A stretch of DNA of 64,000 nucleotides, taken from assembly GCA_903813345.2 (NCBI GenBank), contig CAIIXF020000011.1, forward strand, positions 11,692,842 through 11,756,841. The letters are read 5' to 3'. The stretch is from Owenia fusiformis (Eukaryota > Annelida > Polychaeta > Sabellida > Oweniidae). Position numbers and translations under genes: made by a program. This document shows positions 11,939 to 21,580 of the stretch, piece after piece (the first letter of the stretch is position 1; the number at the start of each line of letters is the position of its first letter). The notes beneath the pieces were generated by a model. That model had not been told where the DNA came from. It searched no databases and saw nothing but the letters and a program-made list of their open reading frames with translations.

Positions 11939-12053
11939 AAAATGGTGCGCGCGAAATGTCTCCACTTTACTGCAAATTACGCAACAGGTAGGACAAGAAA
12001 GGCAAGTTGTATTAAAAAAAAACGTTTTTTATCCCAGCGCGCTGGCTTGTTTA

Positions 12054-12538
12054 TGGCCTAGTCACATAGCCCGGCCGATGAGGTTCCGATGAGCCAGCGA
12101 TGCAATTTTCACCGAACTCGGCCGAACACCGGCCGGACACCGGCCGGACATCCGTGGCGTTTGTTGCTTAAAACCGCATCGGTGGCAGCTCGGTGAAATT
12201 TTAACTTCGGAGTTAAATTTCACCGGGCTCTCACCGAGCTCCCTCATCGCAGCCCCATCGTAACCACATCAGAACACACGTCGGCCGGTGCACGGCCGAG
12301 TATCGGTCGGTGTCCCGTGCATCTGAGACAACCAGAGGACGAGGTTTTTTTAACGGACACCGGCCGAGCTCCGGCCGATGTGGGACAGAGCCTTGGAAAG
12401 TATAGTACCTGAAGATGTCCGGACGGAGTCCGTTCACGTCACCGAGCTCTGCTTCCGATGAGGAGAGCTCGGTGGCACCAAAAAAATCCACCGAGCTCTA
12501 CCGATGCCGGACATCGGCCGGGCTATGTGACTAGGCCA
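12054..12538. mobile_element. GC-rich TIR element with internal CGGCCGA/GAGCTCGG words
   Basis: The ends TGGCCTAGTCACATAGCC and GGCTATGTGACTAGGCCA are perfect inverted repeats that extend about 27 bp (through CGGCCGATG). TA lies outside (12052-12053, 12539-12540). The interior is far more GC-rich than its flanks and alternates CGGCCGA/TCGGCCG and CACCGAGCTC/GAGCTCGGTG words, so it should fold into a strong imperfect hairpin. No protein is supported, although GC-rich composition leaves frames open. Tc1/mariner or PIF/Harbinger-type mobilisation are both possible. Confidence 0.8.
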
Positions 12539-12611
12539 TAAGTAACGAGGTTACAACTTAAAAATGGGGCCCACAAATTGCAACACATTATCGACAAAAT
12601 GGCTTACGTTC

Positions 12612-12883
12612 CACTGGCGGATCCAGGGGGCATGGGGCCCATCACAAATATTGTTGGGCCAAAAAATTGAAGGGCTTCATAAAATGGAACTTTAACGGCA
12701 TAATTTGGTATTTTTAGGCCTTTTTTAGGACAAACTATCAAAAAATGCGCCTCAAATTTTCAAAATTTGGGCCCAATTTTGTTTTTTTGGGGGCCCAGGA
12801 TATTGTTTTTTGCTAATTAGGGCATCCCCCCTTTTTGTTAACTTCTGCATCCCCCTCCTTGTTAGTTTCTGGATCCGCCAGTG
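12612..12883. mobile_element. short 'GGATCCGCC' repeat element, copy 2
   Basis: Starts CACTGGCGGATCCAGGG and ends TGGATCCGCCAGTG, a 13-bp near-perfect TIR. Flanks CGTTC (12607-12611) and CGTTT (12884-12888) look like a 5-bp duplication with one mismatch. The inside has the GGGCCCAATTTTG words shared with the copies at 4651 and 40146. Confidence 0.75.
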
Positions 12884-14335
12884 CGTTTAAATTGGGGATA
12901 ATTCATCATCTTAATTCACAAGGTTTCTTTTGCTCCGGGCTTTTGCTCCAACTTCATCTTGATAATTCAAAAAATGAATCCACATCGAGTGAGTAAACAA
13001 AACAAAATGCCATTCTAAGAGTATGGATATGTCACTAAAGTAATAGAAACATGCTTGTGTGATACACATTATCACCTTCGAGCGATTGGTATATTCCATA
13101 GGTATTGTAACATTAATGAATAAATAATTGCGTGGTATCATAAGCCGCAATCAGGTCAGCTGTTCAACGCAGTCCTGCGTTCAGTTTCGTATGAATATCT
13201 TTCAATTATATTTTATGTTCTTTAATCATATTTATTTTAGATGTAATGCTATGTTGATATTCAATCTTACGTTCTACTAATACTTTTAACGATTAAAGAA
13301 GACCCTTTACAAGCAGGCGCAGTTTGCATCCGGATGACATGCTAACCTTTTGAGCTATATGTTGCGGTGAAATGCGAGCCTTCCATTTGACATGGCACCG
13401 TTCTACTGTAATTGCAGATTCTTAAATTATTTATGATATTCAGCATGCTCTTATAGTTCTTATGGGTTTGCAATTTGCAATTATTACCCTCCATCATTCT
13501 GATCACATCACATCTTTATGTTTTTTTAATTGAAAATGATGAGAAATGGACAAATTCAATACAAATAGAAAGTCTGGATTTCTGCAGATGACCTACACAA
13601 TATATGGTAGAGCCTTACATGTTGTCAACAGCTTTTTTATTTTTAATTTAATGTGTTATTTGCGGGTAGAGCTTGAATATGGTTTTAGATTGAGGGTCAG
13701 TTGATATTTCCCATGTTTTGTCTTTTGAAATGCAGGTAAAACAAAGATATCATGATACTACCAATTAGTTGTTATTAACCCTAATATCTGCAACCCATTT
13801 GTAATACTTTAATTGTCGCAAGGGGGGGGGGCTATGTCAAGACATCGGCGCAGGGTAAGTTGACATAGGGGGTGGACATTTTTAACATTTTGTTGAAAAT
13901 TGTTAGTTTCCTTTCAAGATGATTTTTTGGTGCAAAAAGTATTATATTTTTTAAAAGAGTAATCTATTTTTAAACATGTTCTTCAGGTTGGTTTTTATAA
14001 AATAGGATTTCAAATATGAATTAAGGTTGTGTGTTTTGTGATTATCTATTATCTTTCAAATAAAACAAAAGTGGAACGCTTTTCTAGAACTGAACGTATG
14101 CAGCATCAAATATAGCAGGTATCACGAAAACCCCTTGAAATCAATGGAACACGGAATTGAACAATCATCAATTTCAAGTTGAACTTTTTTTCTTTAATAA
14201 TTCATATTTCAAGATGTACTGCAAATAACTATCAGTGATTTAGTAAGAAAGGAGATCAATCTTTCGACCTGGTATTATTCCAACATCATTTCGGCCCATG
14301 TTGGTGGTATTCTTTTGGAAATGTAATTCACCATC
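12884..14335. other. non-coding stretch, nothing recognised
   Basis: AT-rich unique sequence with a G tract near 13822-13831. No supported gene or element boundary. Confidence 0.4.
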
Positions 14336-14376
14336 GTAGTTGATGAAATAAAACAAATAGTTGATGAAATAAAACA
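14336..14376. repeat. short tandem duplication
   Basis: AGTTGATGAAATAAAACA occurs twice in tandem with a period of about 20 bp, just before the hairpin at 14394. Confidence 0.7.
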
Positions 14377-14393
14377 TAATATAATATTTAGAG

Positions 14394-14505
14394 GTTATGT
14401 CACTATGACGTGAAATATGCCTGAGTTCTCCCAATATAGGCCGACCTTGGGAGGCTCTATATTTGGGCAAGAACGAAGGCATATTTCACGTCATAGTGAC
14501 ATAAC
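14394..14505. repeat. perfect 29-bp inverted repeat, small hairpin element
   Basis: The arm at 14394-14422 (starting GTTATGTCACTATGACG) and the arm at 14477-14505 are perfect complements. Partial pairing continues inside (GTTCTCCCAATATAGG against TATATTTGGGCAAGAAC), leaving a small central loop. It may be a tiny MITE or a structured RNA locus; nothing shows transcription. Confidence 0.7.
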
Positions 14506-15726
14506 TGATGTATTACATGCCTTTGTTCCCATGGTTACTTTGTATCAATGACGTGACGTCATGATATTATCATGGTTATTAAAGAAATCTAATATCAAAA
14601 CGAGGTAAGCGGGCTATATCGGGGTAATCGGGCAATATCGGTGGATATAGCTCGCTAACTTTCCCATTGACTTCCATACAAATGCTTCGCTAGGTATGTA
14701 ATACAATATAATATATTTTACTCTAATATGATATTATATGATTACAAAACAATGAGACGACGCTTCCTTGCCACAGTGAAGCTTTACCATAGCATATGAT
14801 ATTACACCATGAACTTATTACACTAAAGAATGTTACAGTACAAATTTACAGGAATACATTTACATGAATTAGGAATATCCCAATTACTACTATAATAGAA
14901 CCTTTTAGTGGCTCTATTGTCTAGGTCTATTGAGAACAGCCACATCTCCATTCGGTTTGTAGTGTGTATTGCAACTGCCATGTTCCAGGATCAACCCATC
15001 TGTCTTGGCGTTTTAATGTTGATGTAACAACGTTCAACGTTTCGTTGCATAGTCACCATACCACCAGGCTTTCTCTATAATACGATTTACCATATTTGGA
15101 GTTTTAAAGTAATAGTTCTATTTTACATATTTTCGTTCGAGAAAAGGATAATGATCTTTATATGATTGTTATTAAAAAATGACAAAAACTGTATTATATT
15201 TCTCGTTCATGTTTTAAATCAGATGTCGAGTAATAGAAATCATAGTCTTTCTAGGATAAACTGTAAAAACTTTAAGTTTCTAATGACACATTGTCATTTG
15301 GTAAAACTACAGACAACATCTATTCATTTTTAGTTTCTAAAATCCCCTTGTGAGGGGGATTAGCACATGGTTATTTTTTCAAAAATCAGTTGCATAGCGA
15401 ATAGCAAATGAAAATAAAAAACATTATAATGTTGTTTAATAATTTATTTAAAAACATTATAATACTCCATGAGACCAAGTTGGACAACGATAACTTTTGA
15501 ACCTACAAAATAGTCATTGATATTTCATATGAATATCATTTTGTAGTACAGTACATTGTATTATGTACAGAGTTAAAATAATTGGTATTATGGATTTAGC
15601 AAAACATAAGTTGGGTGGATGGAAATCATCGTTTTTATGAAACGGACTGATATTTTTAGACAGACTGTGTAAATCACTGAAATAAAAATGGCTTAACAAT
15701 AGGTTATTCTTATCTATTGTAATGTA
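14506..15726. other. non-coding stretch; contains a CRE-like site
   Basis: A perfect CRE palindrome TGACGTCA is at 14554-14561. A short inverted pair (GCGGGCTATATC, GATATAGCTCGC) is near 14609-14655. No supported gene follows. Confidence 0.35.
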
Positions 15727-17001
15727 CACGCCTAACCATCGCGTAAGCAGGCGTCACCGTACAGCGTCAAAAAATACAGTAGTACAGTTTTCTGTACGGT
15801 TACGAAAATTAACTGAGTTGAAGCAAAAACTATAATGAGGGTTTTAAAAAGATTAATTAGATGAAAATAAATACGATTTCGGGTGTAATAAAAACAGCAT
15901 TCTCTTAGGAATGGTTTTAACTTTCTAATTATGATAAAAGTTTTTCGAGCACTGCTCGGATTTTTTCTGACTGGATCGGCCCACATAATCGACTCGAGAG
16001 AAAAATGTTGTTTTTTTCACTTTTCGTTTGGTTATTATTTTTCCTGTCGTCTGAGAGTATGGATTATTTTTATGAGAATATGTATTTGTTATCTACACAT
16101 TTTAGAACAGATGAATATTCGGCAAAAAATCATTCAGTGTATTTATTCAAAAAAGATCAGAACTATACGGTGACGCATCAGCTGTTCGGTGACGCTTCCT
16201 TAGATTTTATGAAGTGCTCTAAGCTTACTGTTCGAACAAGAGGTAAAGAAGCGTCAGATCTACATGTACATTATCACTGGTAAGTATCAAGCAAAGATGG
16301 CGGACAGGAAGTATGAAGCAAGATGATGTGACATCCCTTGTTTTAAAACATCAATAACGTAGCAACAAGAGAGTTTTGGATTTCATGATCTTTACCGTAT
16401 CATACATTTCCAGTAACCTTCCATTAAGCGGTGGAAGATATCGTTGAACTGTAGCGCCCATGCGCTATATATGAACAAATGATCATACTCCAGAGTTTCG
16501 AATTCCATTTCATACAATCTTAGTCTCATTTAGTTCATCAAAGCATAGCGTCACCGTACAGCTGGTGCGTCACCGTACAAATCTGATCTTTTTTAAATAT
16601 ACATAATGCATGGTTGTTTGCTGAATCTTCGCCCGTTCTAAAATGTGTAATCAACAAATACATATTTTCATAAAAATAATCCATACTCTCAGACGGCAGG
16701 GAAAATAATAACCAAACGAAATGTGAAAAGACAACCTTTTTTCACTTGGGTCGATTATGTGGGCCGATTCACTAAGAAAAAATCCGAACAGTGCTCGGAA
16801 AACGTTTATCATAATCAGTAAGTTAAAACCATTTTTTATTTCACATGAAATCGTATTAGTTTTCATCAAATTAATTTTTTTTAAACCCTTAGTCATAGTT
16901 TTTGCTTCAAAGCAGTTAATTTGCGTTACCGTACAGAAAACTGTACTCCGCTATTTTTTGACGCTGTACGGTGACGCCTGCTTACGCGATGGTAAGGCGT
17001 G
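15727..17001. mobile_element. 1.3-kb fold-back element with ~460-bp arms and 5-bp ATGTA duplication
   Basis: The ends CACGCCTAACCATCGCGT and ACGCGATGGTAAGGCGTG are inverted repeats, and the arms (about 15727-16195 and 16545-17001) stay complementary with scattered changes through CGTCACCGTACAGC-type words. ATGTA directly abuts both ends (15722-15726 and 17002-17006), which marks a 5-bp target duplication. The central 16200-16540 is not mirrored; it contains AAGATGGCGGAC (YY1-like) and CACTGGTAAGTATC (a perfect donor-like site). No transposase is present. Confidence 0.85.
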
Positions 17002-18144
17002 ATGTATGAGTATTGGAAGGTTTATTGGAAGGAAATCCAATGTTTTTGCTACCATCTTTTATGCAATCAATATAGTATCGCGCTTTTGAATACATGAATG
17101 AATTATCACTTGGCCTCAGAAAGTGCTACCATCTAATATCCCTGATATGATTTGTTTCACATCAACAATCTAAAATCAATCAAACAAAAATATATGTCTG
17201 TCTGAGGAAATATTATGTTCCAAGTGAAGAAATGTAACTTTCTTCTTTTGGGGTCACAGAAGATTTGTATGTAATACACTCTGACACTGAGTCTCACTGT
17301 TTCCAGTTTTGGCTTGGCGTTCGTTCATTCATTCTGTCGATCGTAAATTATTACGTCTTTAGTTATCCAATCTATCCTTTGAATCCTACAAAAACTATTT
17401 CCAAAAACCAATTTTTCTACTTTTTAAGGTAACAGAAGGTTGAATGTCAAATGTAGGGTCTGAAGTCCCCAGCAATTAACTTGAAGGCTATGAAATTTGA
17501 CCTTTTCAGTTTTTCAACACAAATTTCTCAAATAGTTATATAAAAAGGTAATGAATATGTGTAGAACCTTTACACAGAAAGGAATATGTATCCAGAATAT
17601 CGATTAGTAGTCTCGAACTTGAGAAACTTTGGATAATATCGTCTGTGACCCAGATAGTTTCAATTTGGTGACATTTGATCTTGAAAATGTTACATTTCCA
17701 GACCTCATTAGATCTTTCGTTAATGGCAATATTTCTATGCGTACTTGTAAGATTTAACTAACCCAACTGACAAACTCAAACACTCACATTTGGCGCCAGG
17801 GGTTACTACACCTTGACACCTGTGATTATTGTTCATCATAACATTTGCCTCTGACTAATGCTGTTAATAATAGTATATTAACCAGAAAAACAGTAACTCC
17901 AAGGGATATCGAATCGCCCCGAACAAAACTTATATTTCAATAAATAGCGTCCTTTTTGAAAATTTCTGGATCAAATCTGTCCACGGATATTTGAGTCATC
18001 AAATATGTTTTCCGAAAAATGGCGGAAATTTTTTAATCCAGCTGCAATCTAGAACTAGAAAAGGGGGCTTTTTAAAAAAATAGCCAATTATGAGAAAACA
18101 AAAGGCCATGGCATTTATTGTAAAACCAAATCTAATCATAAAAA
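17002..18144. other. non-coding stretch, nothing recognised
   Basis: AT-rich unique sequence without supported exons, RNA genes or repeat termini. Confidence 0.4.
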
Positions 18145-18578
18145 CACTGGTGATCCACTCGATTACGCTGGTTACCGAAACGTCGAAGGTACAATTTTTC
18201 TTTTTTTCCTTATTTCACACGTTGTTGGCAGAATTCCCACGACTCAAACGCGTATCAGTATCATATGTTAAGACGATGTATATATATTTGCGAACAAATA
18301 GTTCAGAAGACAACAGAATCGTCGATTTAATTCCTTACTTAAGTTACATAAACGGTATATCGAAATACAGTATGCCGTTTATGTAACTTAAGTGAGGAAT
18401 TAAATCGACGATTATGTTGTCTTCTGGGCTATTCTTTCGCAAACACATACATTTTCTAAAACATATGATACTGACACACGTTTGTTAGAAAAAATGTCGT
18501 GGTGATTCTGCCTACAACGCGTGAAATAAGGAAAAAAGAAAAATCGTACATTTTGCGTAATCGAGCGGATCACCAGTG
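18145..18578. mobile_element. fold-back element, CACTGGTGATCC ends
   Basis: CACTGGTGATCCACTCGATT mirrors GCGGATCACCAGTG at the right. The two halves are inverted copies around a centre at about 18362 (TAAACGGTATATCGAAATAC), the middle of the stem being near-perfect. No clear target duplication is seen. The CACTGG/CCAGTG ends echo the 'GGATCCGCC' family but the body differs. Confidence 0.75.
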
Positions 18579-18915
18579 AACAGAGAAGGGGCAAGGCAAC
18601 AGTCTAGTATATTTATGACAGATTAGACTGTTTAAGGTATCCACCTGGTTCTTTCATTCAGTATGTGAGTCATAACTAAAATCACTGTAAAAGTATTACT
18701 TCAAATATTACCCTAAAACCAGTAGTTTACATTTACAGTTGAACACCCCAAATGACCGTTAACCTAAGTAATTCGAATACCACCTGTGGCATAATTATGG
18801 CATCATGGCATCTTGGAGATTAAGGTCAAGGATTGAATTCCATAACCTGGCTATAATACAGATCGCATCATGAATTTTGATGAATTACATTGCTCCCCCA
18901 GGATCATGCCATGTA

Positions 18916-19474
18916 CGGGGTGGTCAAAAAACGGAAACCCTGCATTTTCCTCATAGCTTTGTCATTTTAAGGACTGCTCCCTAATATTTCACACATTTGT
19001 AAATCATTCTATTTCCTACTACCCTACTATATTTCATGACCATCAGACTGATAGTCACAATTCTACAGCACTTTGAACAACAGGCTTCATGTTTGGCATT
19101 ATTGCGCTGTAGGCAAACCTGCACAGTTGTCAATGATCCAAATGGATTCCTCAGCAGATATGGCCTGAATGATACAGATAATCTCACTTTTGAGGTCTGC
19201 AATTGTCCTGAGGTTATTCTTATACACTCTGTCTCTGCCATATTCCCATAGGTAGGGACATTTTAGACGACATGTGCAGGTTGGTCTACAGCGCAATAGT
19301 GGCCATCGGGAATGTTCTTTAAAGTGCTGTAACACGGTGACTGTCAATCATTTGGTCATGAAATGTGGTAGGCTGGTAGGAAATTGAGTGATGTACAAAT
19401 GTGCAAAGTTATTTCTTAAAATGACAAAGATATTAGGAAAATGGTGTTAGGGTTTCCAGTTTTTTACCACCCTG
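18916..19474. mobile_element. mariner-type element, CGGGGTGG ends
   Basis: TA CGGGGTGGTCAAAAAACGG at the left and CCAGTTTTTTACCACCCTG TA at the right form decayed TIRs. Inner sequence is shared with 6260-6738, including a second inverted pair (ACAGCACTTTGAACAACA and TTCTTTAAAGTGCTGTAA). Confidence 0.8.
19138..19245 (-). pseudogene. mariner-type transposase C-terminal fragment
   Basis: The minus-strand frame includes YGRDRVYKNNLRTIADLKSE followed by IICIIQAISAEESIW. 'D+VY.NN.RTI.DLK..I' is a hallmark of the C-terminal region of many invertebrate mariner-like transposases. About 36 residues survive; no DDE residues are present. Confidence 0.65.
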
Positions 19475-20004
19475 TACATAAAGAATATGACGTCTTATTT
19501 ATCTGGATTTGTGAAAAAGACTTTCTGATTATATGATTTGTTTTCTTAATAAGTTTTTATTATTTGATGTTAGCAGCATTACGATTACAATAGATATATA
19601 GTGCAATTATACAAGATTCGCCATAATAGTGATTTAATCAGTTGCAGATTATTTCTGCCAAGAGCATCATCCGAAATACATCATAATTTTGGTTTGATAA
19701 GTTTCTACATTTTATGTAGATTCTTTGTCCTGTTATACAATTAAACAGGAACCTCCTAGAAAATTCAGTCAGAATTTTTGATTATTCGTCAGTAAATTAT
19801 TCAGGTGGTCTTACTTTTTAATATTTTCATTGTTTGACACGATCGGATTAACTATAAAATAATGAAGTTACAGTTTATTACATGGTTTCCAAAAGTGATG
19901 ATTTGTTTTTATGCAAATAACATGGGATCAGAAATTATATAGCTGGTTTGAATTTTGGTACATTTGGGTTCATATCGTTAATAATTTAAAACTGATACGT
20001 AAAC

Positions 20005-20220
20005 GTTTTGGAATTGATATTTTAATTCCGATTAATTAAGTTGGGAAACACCATGGGAATTCCTCCCTCTGATCACATGTCTAATGACGTAGAGTCCCCT
20101 CGTGTGTTAGCCATTCAGTTAGCCTTTGTTGTCGAGGCAGCATGTTATAATATTTATACAGATTTTGAACTATGTCAGTTTGTCAAAAATTTGAACTATG
20201 TCAGTTTGTCAAAAAATTTC
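20005..20220 (+). repeat. Ngaro split direct repeat A1
   Basis: Starts GTTTTGGAATTGATATTT and matches A2 (24668-24857) closely. A1 is 216 bp against 190 bp because TTTGAACTATGTCAGTTTGT plus its CAAAAA tail (26 bp, 20164-20189) is repeated in tandem at 20190-20215. It probably holds the promoter for the full-length RNA. Confidence 0.93.
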
Positions 20221-20389
20221 AAAGTTTTGGATAAACAGTTTAACTCTCATTGACGGAGTAATTCAATGAAAACGATTAATTCTGGACCTACGTCGATGAA
20301 AATACATAGTTAAGTATAAGACGAAAAATGGATGTTATTATTTGAACTATGTTGATTTGACACATTCTGGATTAACAATATAATTCAAT
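20221..20389 (+). other. Ngaro 5' leader between A1 and gag
   Basis: A 169-bp AT-rich leader. It contains a further degenerate copy of the A1 duplication word (TTTGAACTATGTTGATTTG at 20340-20358). No ORF of note. Confidence 0.6.
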
Positions 20390-21580
20390 ATGAGATACTG
20401 TAACAAATGCGGGAGAAAACACCCTCCGCCAACGGGAAAAAAGTGCAAATTGACACTCCCAGCGACTACAGACGATGAAGATGTAGGTGTTATATCGGTG
20501 CACGAAAATGAGCAGCCAGCTGCAGGCGTTAATGCGAGAAACCCTGACGTCGATGACGACTCTCAAACCTCTTTGACTAAGCAAGACGTTCAGGAGTTAT
20601 TTGGACAATTGGCGGACGAATTTTGCCAAAAGTTGAAGAAACATCACGATGTTTCCAGCGTTCCATCCAGGCCAGATACCAGAGACACGGCAGCGCACGG
20701 GGCAGAGACTGTTACAAGTACACCCCGATCCGATATTGAACATCCAGTGCGATCCAGCGGATCCGACGTCGCTCAGACGGAACAAGCATCGAACTCCGAT
20801 CATGGACTTGCCGACATTAATCTCAACGCTTTACGAAGGGACTCCAAGCTCGTAAAAACGATCGACAGAAGGCTTCAAGATTTATTACAATCTGACACAG
20901 ATGACAGTGAGGACGACGAAGCCAACGATGAAAAAGGACTCAAGAAATTTCGAGGTAAGCGGTCTAAAAGATCAGGCAGGATGCGAACAATAAATGACAT
21001 AGCCAAGATACCAGTAGATTGGCCTCATTTTTATGTATACAGAGGTGCAGATTGCAAATCCGCCACCTATGATACGTTGACTGTACCCGAATTTTCCTTC
21101 GGTTACATGGAAATAGTGAATAACACTGAAAATGGAGATATAAAGTTGCGGATGTTGGAACATTTTCAACAGGTTATGCTCCACACTATGCATTACCAAT
21201 GGGATGATGTGCGCCATTGCCACGGTGTGATACTGGGAAAGATTGAACAAGGAATCCTAACATGGTCGAGTGATTTTGGTCGATACTTTGACAGTTTCGC
21301 TAAAGTTTCAAGAATAGACCAAGATAACAAATTGTCTAAAAGAACCGCCACAGCAAAACCTGCACTTGGCAAAACCAAATCTTCTGATAAAATTTACATC
21401 TGTCACGCCTATAATAATGGCTCGTGTGATCAGGCTTCTGATCACAATAAAGGGAATTTATTTCTTCGCCATGCGTGCAGGTTTTGCTTTGGCAGTTCTG
21501 GTCATGTAAATTTGCATCGGCACGCTGAGTCGGAATGTAAATCAAAACAGTCAAAATTGAGTCAATCAAATTACAATTGA
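20390..21580 (+). CDS. Ngaro ORF1, gag-like nucleic-acid-binding protein
   Basis: A 396-residue protein starting at ATG (MRYCNKCGRKHPPP). The N-terminus has a small Cys cluster (C4, C7, C19). Residues about 60-210 are acidic, serine-rich and probably disordered, with a basic KKFRGKRSKRSGRM patch near 190. The C-terminus holds ICHAYNNGSCDQASDHNKGN then HACRFCFGSSGH and HRHAESEC, a Cys/His zinc-finger array typical of the gag-like ORF in DIRS and Ngaro elements. It probably packages element RNA. It ends at UGA (21578-21580), directly in frame with the pol frame that follows, so readthrough would give a gag-pol fusion. Confidence 0.88.
   Translation: MRYCNKCGRKHPPPTGKKCKLTLPATTDDEDVGVISVHENEQPAAGVNARNPDVDDDSQTSLTKQDVQELFGQLADEFCQKLKKHHDVSSVPSRPDTRDTAAHGAETVTSTPRSDIEHPVRSSGSDVAQTEQASNSDHGLADINLNALRRDSKLVKTIDRRLQDLLQSDTDDSEDDEANDEKGLKKFRGKRSKRSGRMRTINDIAKIPVDWPHFYVYRGADCKSATYDTLTVPEFSFGYMEIVNNTENGDIKLRMLEHFQQVMLHTMHYQWDDVRHCHGVILGKIEQGILTWSSDFGRYFDSFAKVSRIDQDNKLSKRTATAKPALGKTKSSDKIYICHAYNNGSCDQASDHNKGNLFLRHACRFCFGSSGHVNLHRHAESECKSKQSKLSQSNYN

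Noticed and set aside
14561-14604. ATG frame ending at AG|GTAAGC, phase 2, like the other candidate first exons
   Set aside because: Fourteen residues of AT-driven composition, and the ATG overlaps a CRE palindrome; too weak to list as an exon.
16005-16283. Plus-strand frame starting MLFFSLFVWLLFFLSSES, signal-peptide-like
   Set aside because: The start lies within the mirrored arm of a fold-back element in T-rich DNA; hydrophobic residues are expected there by composition.
20041-20253. Open frame beginning MGNTMGIPPSDHMSND, repeated at 24704-24958
   Set aside because: It lies in the A1 and A2 direct repeats of the Ngaro element and begins at a TTG, not an ATG; both copies are simply the same repeat and no separate protein is likely.
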